From Schizochytrium sp. TIO01 (Eukaryota > Sar > Bigyra > Thraustochytrida > Thraustochytriidae), in the NCBI GenBank assembly GCA_004764695.1, contig SMSO01000025.1, forward strand, positions 5,572,362-5,636,361: a stretch of 64,000 bases of DNA, in the 5' to 3' direction. This document shows positions 53,100 through 63,618 of this stretch, piece after piece (the stretch's first letter is position 1; every line of letters starts with the position of its first letter). The translations under genes and the position numbers were made by a program. Under the pieces are notes generated by a model. It had not been told where the DNA came from, searched no databases, and saw nothing but the letters and a program-made list of their open reading frames with translations.

Positions 53100-55365
53100 C
53101 TCGAATCAGTCACGCCTCTGCTGCCAGTGTGTCAAAGAGACCCTCGCTCCACGCTAGTGCCCCTCTACAGCGCTCGCTTCCAACCGCCGTGGCCTTCAGG
53201 ACGACTCCTACGTGCTTTTCCACAGGTGGATCGATAGATAGATCGATCAATCGATCGATTTGTTTATTGTTTGTTTGACTGATTGATTGTTTATTCACTT
53301 TCTGTGAACAAATTGTATCTATCTTCTTCTATAATATGAATTTTATTTAGCTATTGGATACTTTTAGTAGCATTCAAGAACAGGAATCTCTGCTGCTACT
53401 TTGTTTCTTCGCTTCTCTTCTAATCCGTATCTGCCGTTTGATGCTTCGTTTGATCTCGCATGGTTTCTGCTGGAGATGGATACTAGCTACCTAGCCACCG
53501 CATCGTTTCTATTCCCGTGGTCTCTGCTGTGAATGCATGTCCTCGCTCAATTTTGGTTTTCTAGTATCCAAGAAGCTAGTAAAAAACGCTAACCTTTACT
53601 AGCGCCCAACTAGGGTCGCAGGTAGTTTCGTCATTCATTCCACAAATGGTGTGTCTTTGCATAGCTTCTAGGCCTTAGTTGTGGTCTTCTTCATTGGCTT
53701 GTCCTCCTCTCGATCCGAGTCTAGGCATCAAGACAACTGTCCATTTACGCGAGCTTATTCGTAGTGCAGACTCTTCCCGCATGCACACCGTAGTTTCTAT
53801 TTCAATTTATATTATGCGTCTCCTCAGAGTCATTCGCTTGCTTATTTCTATGCTCGTTCACCAAAATTGAACTACAATTAGCCTTTATCGATTACTCTTT
53901 GCCTGGCAGAGCTCGAGATAGAATGGAGGGTGAATATCTATCCCACTCTCACCTCTGCTCTCGTGTTCCTCAGAGCCCCTTAGTCAAGTCCAGACGGATT
54001 ATGCATGAGAACAAGAACTTTGAAGGAAACAAGGATGGAGTAACTGGGATCTTAAAATATTAAACATCTATAAAAGTTTTTTTTTAAGGGAAAGGATCCT
54101 ATATTCATCATATATACATCATCTATGCAAGGAATCCCATGAGATCCGCCATAATGGTCTTCAGGATGTTCTTCTCCCTTGCTGTTCATGAATGTTTGGA
54201 GACCCTATTCGCAAGGCCTTTCTCTTTTGCTTTTCTCTTTTGCTTTGCATTCTATACAACTTGAAAACAAAATCAACAACGGAAAATAAAGTAGAAAAGC
54301 ATGTGTTTCTTTCTGCTTTAGTAAAAAGAAAATACAACTAAAACCAGGGTTAGAATCGCGCGAGCAGCGCCTTGCAGAAGCGCGGCCTTCTTGTATGAAA
54401 TTGCAACGCAAACTGTTCATAATCATTCACTCTCAAACCCTCAAACTCTAAACCTGAAATGAGGGGAAACTGAGGAGATCCATTCACCTTTCTTTGTACA
54501 TGTGTGCTAATGTCTATTACATTAATCAATATGGCATCTCAAAGGCACCAAACCTTGGCTTCAAAGGCTTGCGCGCTCATATCGCGTGGCTTAGCCTGGC
54601 CTGGATACCCCCATCGTCTGAGTGGTGGTGTCGGAGAAGTCTTACCCGGATTCAGGCAGGCATCACGAGAACGAAATTCACCATGGACCATACTGGTAAG
54701 AAAGGTTTGTTCGGCAGGGCGCTAGTACCTGCTAAGAACGCGAAAAGCGTTCTTTCCAGAACGTGCTTCACAAGCCATGGAGGAGACAGCGGATAGGACT
54801 CCTCCTCGAAGGAGCATCAGCAGCTTCAACCTCGATAGATCCTCATGGAGTGCGCCGAATCGGCTTATGCGTTACGATCAATACTGACTTGCTCAGCGCA
54901 GAGAGCGGTTTTCACAAAATTGCGGAAAGTCTATTCCTCATAGTTACTAATCCGACCGAGATACTGCCCAACATTCTTTGTGGAATCCGCGTGCTCGTGC
55001 TCGCTATGCATAAGGCAGCTTTGCAAAACGTCAGGCGCATAACTCGGCACCAACCAGTATTTTCAGGTCCACCTTTAGAGGAGTTTTGGACATTATTGCA
55101 ATTGCAGAATCGTCTACCACTTTCTACCTTCTAAATCCAGCTCTAGTCTGACGTACCTCATGAATTCTCCCGAAAGCCTCAACGATTACGAGCTCGACTG
55201 GAGGCGCTAATCATGCTCATTGCAGGGCGTCTCGCAACGATACGAGTTTACAGAGCAGATCAAATCTACCTACCTACCTACATGTGTTCTATTGCGAACT
55301 CAAGTCTCCGAATACCTCGACATCGAACCCCTGGATAGATGGCTACACTACAGCCGTCCATCGTC

Positions 55366-55443
<78 letters not shown>

Positions 55444-55985
55444 AGTGTCGCGAAATACACCTCAATCTCGCTCCTCCACCAAACCGCCGCAACGACTGAT
55501 GCAGAACGCTGTCGATGTGAAGTGTCTCGAAATTGCACAACCTTTCTCTGAGCCCCACAAGTTTTCCCTTTTCCCAATAAACAGAGATGGCACTGCGGAG
55601 CACAGGCACATTTAAGGGATAAGGTATAAAGACCGCTTATTTGGTTCGTTCGCAGACCGACCGAAGAAAAGAAAGTAATTGTAATTGAGCTCCTAATACC
55701 GGGCATCTCGCTTCTGGGCACCCCGAGTAGGCAGGCCTAGGCGTAACGGTAGGACTCGGTTCTTAGAAACGACCATGTGCATAGAACCCAGACTTAGAAG
55801 GGTGCGCACCGTGAGAAAACAGGCTTCGAAAGGGAAGTGAGGAGAGCTTTAGCAGGCTATCTTTGGAGGTACGCGAAGCAGAAGCAATCCAAACCTGATT
55901 CGTGACAGCGGCGGTAGGCTGAAGAAAGCTTTTAGACAACGGAAGAGAAGAAAGCAGATTGCATGCATGCAGAAACGAGGCAAGA
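53100..55985. other. Intergenic region, no supportable gene
   Basis: Promoter side of the HTH gene (left) and of the TMEM163-like gene (right). It contains GATC/GATT runs near 53230-53290 and the CTG array at 55367-55440. Frames of 100-123 codons at 54.5-55.1 kb start at GTG or TTG and match nothing. Confidence 0.6.
55367..55440 (+). repeat. CTG triplet array, about 25 copies
   Basis: An uninterrupted CTG/CAG run of 74 bp. Its frames read poly-Leu, poly-Ala, poly-Cys or poly-Gln, but none is embedded in a convincing protein. Confidence 0.95.
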
Positions 55986-56022
55986 ATGCTTGGAAACAAC
56001 ATGGAGCTGTCGGAAAATGTGA
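55963..56022 (+). promoter_or_regulatory. Upstream ORF overlapping the start of the TMEM163-like gene
   Basis: An ATG at 55963 opens a 19-codon frame ending at TGA 56020-56022, past the main ATG at 55986 and in another frame. A second ATG at 55967 opens a third frame that ends at 56029. If the transcript starts upstream of 55963, ribosomes would meet these first, which usually lowers translation of the main frame. The transcription start is not known. Confidence 0.35.
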
Positions 56023-56972
56023 GGCGTGAGCGCCTGAACTCCGACACTGATGCATTTGTGAAGGATATGTCTTCCAAGGCCAGACCAACCTCCACGTTGA
56101 GGAAGGAAATCCACATCCATGGAGCCAAACGTCTCGAGAAGGCATCACAGGCAGTAGACGTACCGGCGGGTGGCGTTGAGAGCGGAACACCACCCTGCTT
56201 CGTACGAATGATGTGGTGCTTTATGCCGGCGCGATGGCAAGAACCACGCCCTGTGGAAGCTCGGATTCTCTCTTACGTCTCGATGGGCATTTCCATTCTT
56301 GCATGTCTCATTGGATTCATTATGTCATATATCACGATGAGCTCTGCAATGCTTGCATTTGCTCTTGAGAATTTGGTTGATGTCTTAAGCTCTTTTGTGG
56401 TGATCTGGAGATTTTCTGAGTCCTCTGCGGCCCAGAATGTAAAAATTGAAGAGCGCGAACTTCGGGCTAGCGTAGGCATCGGCTTGAGTTTTCTACTGAC
56501 AGGTGCTGTTGTTCTTGTTGACTCAACCATGCATCTTACCGAACGTGAGGCTATTAAAGACGCTTCAGTATTGTTGTGGCTATCGATCCCCAGCTGCATC
56601 CTGCTTGGTGCGGTCGGTCTAGTTAAAGTGTACGTTGCGAAAAAATTGCACAGTGGGGCACTCTTCGAAGATGGTATCTGTTCTCTTGGCTCCTCCACGA
56701 TCAGTATGAGCATTTGGATTTCTATCATTGTTCATGATGCGCACCCACGCGTATGGTACATCGACGGCGTTGTTGCATTTGCCATCGGCGCTGGTTTTGT
56801 TTTGTATGGCCTTTACATCGTCCGTTGTCACAGGTGGTGGACGCCAGCTTTTTGGCGCGGAGCTGTTGTTGATGGAAAAGTTCACATGAAAGTATACTCT
56901 AGAGACCAATACTTGCAAAAAGTATCTAACAAACCTCCTCTGTCTTTTGGAGAGGGTGTTGCATATGTTTGA
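55986..56972 (+). CDS. TMEM163-like zinc transporter (cation diffusion facilitator superfamily)
   Basis: A 328-residue membrane protein; the start is the first in-frame ATG (MLGNNMELSE), because the frame's earlier start is a TTG. Residues 1-90 are cytosolic and charged. Six hydrophobic helices follow at about 95-117, 121-142, 161-182, 192-217, 232-251 and 258-280. Signatures match animal TMEM163: LENLVDVLSSFVVIWRF (animal FDAVLDVLSS..VLWRY), ALFEDGICSLGSS (animal ALITDGFNSLVGG) and VWYIDGVVAFAIG (animal VWYLDGSIGVLIG). TMEM163 is a zinc efflux protein of vesicles and plasma membrane, whose two Asp in the second helix are needed for transport; here they correspond to E128 and D132, a conservative change. 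Zinc as substrate is inferred from the family. Confidence 0.85.
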   Translation: MLGNNMELSENVRRERLNSDTDAFVKDMSSKARPTSTLRKEIHIHGAKRLEKASQAVDVPAGGVESGTPPCFVRMMWCFMPARWQEPRPVEARILSYVSMGISILACLIGFIMSYITMSSAMLAFALENLVDVLSSFVVIWRFSESSAAQNVKIEERELRASVGIGLSFLLTGAVVLVDSTMHLTEREAIKDASVLLWLSIPSCILLGAVGLVKVYVAKKLHSGALFEDGICSLGSSTISMSIWISIIVHDAHPRVWYIDGVVAFAIGAGFVLYGLYIVRCHRWWTPAFWRGAVVDGKVHMKVYSRDQYLQKVSNKPPLSFGEGVAYV

Positions 56973-57665
56973 GCTCAGCATTCGCTTCTGGCAACAGTTA
57001 AATCAAGAAAACTATGCATTAACCCTTGACCTAGATGCATGCTAAAAAGCAGCGACCGTGCCGTTTAAAACATTAATTTAGCTACCTACATCCTACTTTT
57101 TAGCACACAAGTTTGAAAATATATGGCCAACTCGATGAACGCAGAGATTGCATAAATTCTAGCACCAAGACCTTGAAGAATTTTTATCACAACAGAGTGT
57201 AGACGTTTCAGAACTAGAAGTAATATTAGTAACATTAGCAGCACGATATATTGTATCTAAATAAATAAACAAAACCAAACATGGTTGATTTCAAGCTGCT
57301 TTGATTTGTGTTTGCTGATACTTCAAATGTGTTTAAAGGAGTAGGCTATGTCCAGCTTGGTATAATGGCTTTTTTTAGTGTATGGGCATGAGCTATAATA
57401 AATCTAGAGATAAATACACGACCACGCCAAAAAGAAGGTCATATAAGATCATTTGAGAAAAAACCTCGTTTTGCTTGAACAACAATAATAACGGTTGACA
57501 ATGTAATTAAATGTGTATAAATCTATATTTTTTAAGGAGCGATGCAAAAATACCAACAAGGGAATAATTGTGGAATTGTATGAAAATCTGAAGCAGATAA
57601 TATGTGTCATCTTCTATATTTTTGGGGGAGCGATGCAATTTCCAAAAGGGGAATAATTGTGGTAA
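56973..57665. other. Convergent gap containing a 91-bp tandem duplication
   Basis: AT-rich 3' flanks of the TMEM163-like (+) and cysteine dioxygenase (-) genes. The right end carries the duplicated segment listed separately. Confidence 0.6.
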
Positions 57666-57702
57666 TTAGATGAGGATCTGAAGCAGATAACATGTGTCGT
57701 TT
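57522..57702. repeat. Diverged 91-bp tandem duplication including the 3' end of the cysteine dioxygenase gene
   Basis: Copy 1 (57522-57612) and copy 2 (57613-57702) share TCTATATTTTT, GAGCGATGCA, GGGAATAATTGTGG and CTGAAGCAGATAA in the same order at 90-91 bp offset. Copy 2 contains the last codons and stop of the minus-strand gene. Copy 1, downstream of the stop, still reads DTYYLLQIFI against the gene's DTCYLLQILI. Confidence 0.8.
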
Positions 57703-60035
57703 CCAACGTTGTGAAATGATCCGCTCAAAAGATTGGAGATATACACGGAAGAACGGGGAGTGAGCATTGTGGTATGTACTTCTTGATCATTCAGGAATTG
57801 GCTGTGCAGAACTTCGCCTTGAAGAACCTTAATCCATGAGCAGTTTGTCGGAATCTCACGGGGAGTTTGTTCATGGGGCTCAAAACGGTGCAGTACAAGT
57901 CGATAGTTGCTACCCCGGGCAATAAGTGAGGTGTTGGGAGAGTTCGCACCCAGCGGCATAAACTCCATCCATTCATCAGCGTTGATGTTCATGCGGTCAA
58001 GAGCACGAAGCACATGACGATGGGCAGCCTCATCCTTGAGACCACGAATGACAATAAATCGAGAAAGTGCGTTGAGGTTTGTGAAGACGTTTCGATCTTG
58101 GTCTTGCTCAAAGAAAGACAGCAAGCGGTTCACAGACGCTTCCTCGTTGTCATCTTCCTCCATTGCATCATCAAAACTACTGCCTGTAGAACGCGAGCGT
58201 TTGATAACACGATCACAGATCGAAATAGGGTCTGCTGAGCAGCAACGCTTGGTTGAGGTTGCGGAATGTACAACTGGAATAACGCGATCAACACCGCTGC
58301 TATCGAGGTAAGCCATCTGCACAAATGGAGGTGAGTAAAGGTGCAAGGTTACTGCAGGATCCTTTTCGTCCTCATTTTGCAACATATGAATGCCCTTAAA
58401 GAGCTCACAGTCAATGCTGGCTCCCTCGTGAAAGGTAAGAGACTCGATAAGAACAGGGTTCGTAGCCGATCCAGTGTAGCGCTTTAGAACAATGGATCCA
58501 CGTAGAACTTTGACCCAACTACATACAGAAGTTCCATGTGTGTGAATTGGGGTACCCTGGCCAATGTTCCAACAGAGTACCATGAGAGAGAAGTCTGCTT
58601 CCAGTGCAACTAGAGAGCGGGTATACCGATATGCGTCAAAGTGTACGAACTCAGCCCACTCATGCTCTTGCAAAACAAGGTTTTCCACAAGGCGGCCAAT
58701 CTCATTGCACTGATCTCTGTGCACGGCATCCCGAACGCGCTTGTAAAAATCAGTAAGTTTGATGCTGTTCTGATTAGTGATCGTAAGAGGGTTGCTGGGA
58801 ATACGGGCCGCAGCCATAGATCCGGTGCGGCGTTCACCAGTGACAGGATCAAAAAGCTGACAAAGTACGTACGGAGGTGCATACACGTGGAGAGAGGCTG
58901 AGACCTGGTCAGGATCCGGGTTTCCCATGCTGTGTACACCCAGGGTATCATTGATGTAGCAGGTTCCTTGGGGACCAACGGTCAAGTCACGAGTAACAAC
59001 AGGCTTGCCACTTGATGTATCATAGCGAATCTCCCGTACCTTGCCCTTGAGCACCTTGACCCAACAGGAGCTACCGGCATGGTCATGAATGGGAGACATT
59101 TGGCCCTTGTCCCAACAGAGGATGAGAACCGTAAACTTAGCACGACCTTCATCACCCGGAACATCGTATCCAACAAGATTTCGAGTGTAAGCTTTATTGT
59201 GGAAGCGCAGATAACGAGCATATTCACGTTCGTCGATGCGTACGGCCTCAAGAAGATTGGTGATCCGCGCAATGTGGTCTTCGGAATGGAACTCCCCAGG
59301 CTTGATGCTCTCGACCTCATGATGCAAAAGCTCGATGAGGTCGCGAAAGTTAGTGTAGAGACGGAGTGACTTTTTACAAACGGTGGATTTCTTGAGCATG
59401 TGCTGTCTGCTCACAACTCGCGACACAGAAGCACCGCGCTCGGCATCTGTGACAGAGTGTACACCTTGGCAAAGCACAAGCTTACGGTTCGCTGTGCAGT
59501 TGCACTTGGTAGGGTGGCAAACCATGTTAGCGACCTCAGTCAGGTAGACATGTACGGAAAGGCTTCCCGGGCGTCCCGAAAGCTCGACACTGTCAGCAGC
59601 GATGATGGGTTCACCGTCATTTTCAATAGCGGAATCGTTGACAAACGCCTCACCCTCGAGGACCCAGCTCCATACCTTTTCACAGACATGTGCGTGTCCG
59701 TACTTGTCGAGGCCATCGCCCCAGCGAATGACAACTGCACTAAGTTGCGGATTTTGGAACACAAGGCTAACTTGGCCAGGGTTGATCATCCACTCCTCCA
59801 CAGACTTGTTTTTCTTTACGAACCAGTCTTGCATGAAAGTACCAATGCTGCTTGTCGTTGACTTTCCATGGTCAAAGCACCATTTTGTCAAGGCTTGTGA
59901 AAAGTCCATACTGTTGTTATTGCTCATATCGCATTCCTCTGGACTTTTGCAAGAACCATGAGAAACCTTGCCCCGGGCGTTCTCGCAACACTTGCTTTCC
60001 TCGGGATCATGTGCAGCAACTTTTGTAAGCACCAT
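57666..60035 (-). CDS. Cysteine dioxygenase with four cupin units, two with complete active sites
   Basis: A 789-residue protein; the frame's first start is a TTG, so the ATG at 60035 is used. Cysteine dioxygenase is normally a single domain of about 200 residues that oxidises cysteine to cysteine sulfinate with a mononuclear Fe(II). Unit 2 (about 225-410) has R285 (YTRNL), H317-x-H319, C324, H368 and Y385 (HVYAPP), equivalent to rat R60, H86, H88, C93, H140 and Y157. Unit 3 (about 430-590) has R473, H498-x-H500, C505, H550 and Y567 (HLYSPP). Unit 1 (about 45-215) keeps only an HAH motif (114-116) with altered spacing. Unit 4 (about 640-789) keeps CSWIKVLQG and one His (H775), but the HxH histidines are replaced (P725, E727). 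Cys and Tyr for the Cys-Tyr cofactor are kept in units 2 and 3. Cytosolic; substrate could be cysteine or a related thiol. Confidence 0.93.
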   Translation of the reverse strand: MVLTKVAAHDPEESKCCENARGKVSHGSCKSPEECDMSNNNSMDFSQALTKWCFDHGKSTTSSIGTFMQDWFVKKNKSVEEWMINPGQVSLVFQNPQLSAVVIRWGDGLDKYGHAHVCEKVWSWVLEGEAFVNDSAIENDGEPIIAADSVELSGRPGSLSVHVYLTEVANMVCHPTKCNCTANRKLVLCQGVHSVTDAERGASVSRVVSRQHMLKKSTVCKKSLRLYTNFRDLIELLHHEVESIKPGEFHSEDHIARITNLLEAVRIDEREYARYLRFHNKAYTRNLVGYDVPGDEGRAKFTVLILCWDKGQMSPIHDHAGSSCWVKVLKGKVREIRYDTSSGKPVVTRDLTVGPQGTCYINDTLGVHSMGNPDPDQVSASLHVYAPPYVLCQLFDPVTGERRTGSMAAARIPSNPLTITNQNSIKLTDFYKRVRDAVHRDQCNEIGRLVENLVLQEHEWAEFVHFDAYRYTRSLVALEADFSLMVLCWNIGQGTPIHTHGTSVCSWVKVLRGSIVLKRYTGSATNPVLIESLTFHEGASIDCELFKGIHMLQNEDEKDPAVTLHLYSPPFVQMAYLDSSGVDRVIPVVHSATSTKRCCSADPISICDRVIKRSRSTGSSFDDAMEEDDNEEASVNRLLSFFEQDQDRNVFTNLNALSRFIVIRGLKDEAAHRHVLRALDRMNINADEWMEFMPLGANSPNTSLIARGSNYRLVLHRFEPHEQTPREIPTNCSWIKVLQGEVLHSQFLNDQEVHTTMLTPRSSVYISNLLSGSFHNVGNDTCYLLQILI

Positions 60036-61397
60036 TCTCCCCAATCGAATTTGCTCGCTTTCCTAGCGAGATTGAGATCAGGTTTTGCTTGTAGTTTTTG
60101 CCTTTGTCTAGATTTTGTTCCGCTGGTTAGCACCAGCAGTTGTCTGACTATTTGATATGATGGTACGACCTTCCCATACAACTCAGTATAGGGCTTGTGA
60201 ATTAATTTTTCACTTCCCCGCTGCTGGCTGCTGTAGTGTGGGCCTGTAAAGCTTTCGCCACCCAAACTGCCTCCGCCTTTGGCTTTCTTATTGAGGTTTT
60301 GGTCTTTGTCTGGTCTGCTCCGAGCCAGTTGCGCAGAAATGATCGCGGGGTTTTCAAGCTCCGACTTCAGGCACGATTCCTAGAAGGAAGAACGCTCCGG
60401 ACTCAGGCCCGTCTCCGAGCCTCGAGGAGTTCGCTGTCAGAGCAACGCGGAGCGAGCGGGCAAGTTCGCTCCGTTCTTGATTTCGGTTTTGTCTACTCGT
60501 GATGCCACTCGACGAGCTATCGTTCTGCGAGAAAGAAAGCGCTTCTTGGTCACGGTCGATCTCCAGAAATGTGTCTCCACTAAATACTACTGCAATTCCA
60601 TAATTCTTTTTCCTTTTTTCCCTTTTCCTTCACATAGAAGACAGCGTGAAAAATACTTTCATTACATCTATTCTTATCAAAAGAAAAAATTTGTTCATTG
60701 CTATTCATAATAATAAACTTATTTGTGTAAGAATAAAATGCAAACAGCCTGAGTTGAATAGCAGGCGCGATCAACCAGAAACCCACCACTCATCAATTAA
60801 TTCCCAGGGACACGAAAGTTTCCCGCAATGGCAGATACTCTGGAGTCTATTCTGAACAGCTAATTCTGCGGCTGCATCTTTTGTGACTCTGTCCTCTCTT
60901 CGCCTTCTCATATCGACCTGTGTAGTGCTGCTTTAGGCGCGTCTTTTCTTCCTTTCTGTGTTGTTTCGATTAATCAAAATAATCATCTCTTCAGAATAAT
61001 AAACACTAAAGGAGGCAGTCCTGTAGGGCACTTTCTCTCCAATCTCGAGTAGCTCAGAGTGAGCCTGTAGAGAACGAGATATAACGAAACAGACAGCGCA
61101 AAGGCCTCGAACTTTCTTCGCCTGGGCGGCCAAAGAGCAGGGCTGCTCACTAGCAAATAGCTCGTCGTTGAAAGGCCAGGCATAGGTAGGGTCTATCATA
61201 CGCTGCTCTATTGAACAGTAGCAAACCCTTAGTGGTGGGCGCTTTCGTTAGCGCTTTTTATTTTACATACATTTCTTTACAATTTACAAAATAAAGCTAT
61301 ACTTCATTTAGTTTTGGAGACAGAGTTTTCCCTGGCTTGGCTATTTTTGATTCACTGTTCAAGTTGATTGATTAATTTTGACTGATTGATTGATTGA

Positions 61398-61421
61398 TTC
61401 ATTCATTCATTCATTCATTCA
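61398..61421 (+). repeat. ATTC tetranucleotide run, about 6 copies
   Basis: Follows a short TGAT run (61380-61396). Confidence 0.85.
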
Positions 61422-61730
61422 TTAATTGATTTTTGTAAAAGTGAAAAGACGTTTTTCATTCTCTTCAAGTTTTTCACTTTTAGCTTTGGTTTTGCTATCA
61501 AAATTACTTTACTTACTACCCTAGGGTACCTGCTGCCTTTGAGGTTGGAAAAGGCTGCATATGAACTATCAAAGCTACCCCGAATCTGAGTCGGCCAAAG
61601 TCTCAAATGTCTTTGGATCCTGCTCAACGTCTCCGGGTCGCATACATGCTGCCACATTTATTCATCCTGGCCTGATGGATCGGATGTTTCATATACTTTC
61701 ATTCATTATACCTCATATTTTATCTCTCTA

Positions 61731-61735
61731 TCTAT

Positions 61736-61802
<67 letters not shown>
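61731..61802 (+). repeat. TTTA tetranucleotide array, about 17 copies
   Basis: Pure array; the apparent open frame FIYLFIYL is an artefact of it. Confidence 0.95.
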
Positions 61803-61803
<1 letters not shown>

Positions 61804-62346
61804 AAGTTTTTGTTTATTTTAAAATACAATATACCTATCCGTATTCATAGTCGCTGCTATTTAGAAAATGGATGGGAACTTGAAGGTAAAGAGGACCCAA
61901 ATTGAGAGATCTAGGAAACGCTTCTTCAATTGGCAAAAACATAACCATCGTGAGTTTGCCTTCAAGCTCGTTTGGATGTGATTGGCTTCATCCTCGTGCA
62001 AGAACTTGAGATCCTGAAGTACCTCCATGCATGCAACACAGATACGAGGTACCTGGGCAGTTTAAGGCATTTTTCGCAGCTCGGCTCCAACATGAGCGGG
62101 CAAAACATTGATTTTCTGAATGGATCAGTGCTCGTCTCTCAGAGGTCTAAAATCCTATTCAACTTTTCAGGAGAGAAGATCGAAGAATTACTTTAAAAAC
62201 AGACGACTCCGTTCGTGCTTCAGACGCTGCTTGGTCGACGCTTTTGAGCTTGAAGCAGTGTAAGTCCTGCCTGCACCCTCTTCAAACTCGTGTCCGTCGT
62301 CCGGGATAAGGAGTCTCGACCAGCCGCAGATCGACAGCGCGAGGCT

Positions 62347-62390
62347 TTCATTCATTCATTCATTCATTCATTCATTCATTCATTCATTCA
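62347..62390 (+). repeat. ATTC tetranucleotide array, 11 copies
   Basis: Pure array about 530 bp upstream of the tRNA gene. Confidence 0.93.
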
Positions 62391-62915
62391 TCATTCTCCT
62401 CTCAATTTCCACAACACAGCGATGACCTTTCTCCTACGTTCTCTTTCATTTATAAGTTAACAAGCGCGGCATTCCTCATGTAAAACTTTGTAAAGGATAA
62501 CAAACGAAGGTACATCTCAGGCTTTTTAATTGACATGATGTGCCTTAAACGTGCGTTTTTTTAATGGTTGGTCTATTCGTGCGAATTCTCTTCTTTTCTG
62601 TCTGAGAAAGGACGTTTGTGACCGGTTCAAGTGCCCGAAAAAGCGCTTTTCAGGTCGAAATCGGGCCGCTTTCAGGCACAGGCTTTGCAATGGCTGCTGA
62701 GTAGAAATTGCTGTGCACTGCCTCGACAGCACTTAACTCAAGCAGAAATTTCTGAGGATGCGGCCGGGCCTGAAGCCAAAGTGCGTCCAAGATGGCTAAT
62801 TCTCGCTTTGAATTCCTACATTACGTTTATATTAATCTAGAGCTCTTCTCAGAACATCCAATGGAACAGACGGTGATCAGCACCGGCTCCGGGACTTCAA
62901 CCTCTGAAGCTCCTA

Positions 62916-62987
62916 TTCCAGATAGTATAGTGGCTAGTATCCCCGCCTGTCACGCGGGAGACCCGGGTTCAATTCCCGGTCTGGAAA
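62916..62987 (+). tRNA. tRNA-Asp (anticodon GTC)
   Basis: A 72-base intronless tRNA. The acceptor TTCCAGA pairs perfectly with TCTGGAA, with discriminator A at 62987. The D arm contains TAGTATAGTGGCTAG (box A). The anticodon stem CCCGC/GCGGG holds loop CTGTCAC with anticodon GTC. The T arm is CCGGG-TTCAATT-CCCGG and includes box B GGTTCAATTCC. The loops closely match the usual eukaryotic tRNA-Asp. Confidence 0.97.
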
Positions 62988-62989
62988 GA

Positions 62990-62999
62990 TTTTCTTTTT
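62990..62999 (+). terminator. Pol III terminator of the tRNA gene
   Basis: Runs of four and five T start two bases after the discriminator base, as expected for RNA polymerase III. Confidence 0.85.
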
Positions 63000-63573
63000 C
63001 TCCTCTGGTTATTAGAAAAGAGATTTTTTTATGTTTTTTGTTCTCTTCTTCTTGTAACATCTTTTCCTTTTTTCTTTCAGTATTAGTTTCGTATGATAGC
63101 GGCTCCTTCAAGTTTAAAATATAGTACTAGTAGCAAGATTAAAAAAAAAAGTTATTCTATTATAATTTTTGTTTAAAACACTTTTTAATAAGGTATATTT
63201 TTTTATTGAATGATACTTTGTTTAATCTTCCTGGTAGGTATCATCTACCTAATAGCTACTTTCGGCCACATTTGGATAAGATCACAGTTTCATGGCCTTT
63301 TGTTTGGTTTGGTTTTCGAGGCATCTTCGAGCTCGTCGCTCTTGACATCGCCTGAAGAAACTGGACTTTCGATCAAATCCTGCGAACGAGCGACGCATTA
63401 GATTCCTTCCTTCGAATTTCATTTCATTCACTCAATAACATGTGTCGATGGACCAGTCATCTGCGTTCGGCGCGCTCACGCGTTTGCAGTCCGTATGAAA
63501 GGTCCGAGCAGTTTGCCCCGATAGAAACAGGACAAGATCGTGGTCTGAGTGACCGTCGAACACAAATAATATG

Positions 63574-63618
63574 AAATTCGAAGGAATGGAATCTGAAGGA
63601 ATGGAATTCGAAGGAATG
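63574..63618 (+). repeat. 15-bp repeat, three copies
   Basis: Units of ATTCGAAGGAATGGA with small changes (ATCTGAAGGAATGGA; last copy ends ATGAA). Confidence 0.8.

Larger units (their letters stand above)
60036..62915. other. Intergenic region, no supportable gene
   Basis: The left part is the promoter side of the cysteine dioxygenase gene. Further right there are AT-rich stretches and ATTC/TTTA runs (61.4, 61.7 and 62.35 kb). No protein-like frame or RNA gene recognised. Confidence 0.6.

Noticed and set aside
54494-55134. Overlapping frames of 100-123 codons upstream of the CTG array
   Set aside because: Non-ATG starts or no gene-like features; no family recognised.
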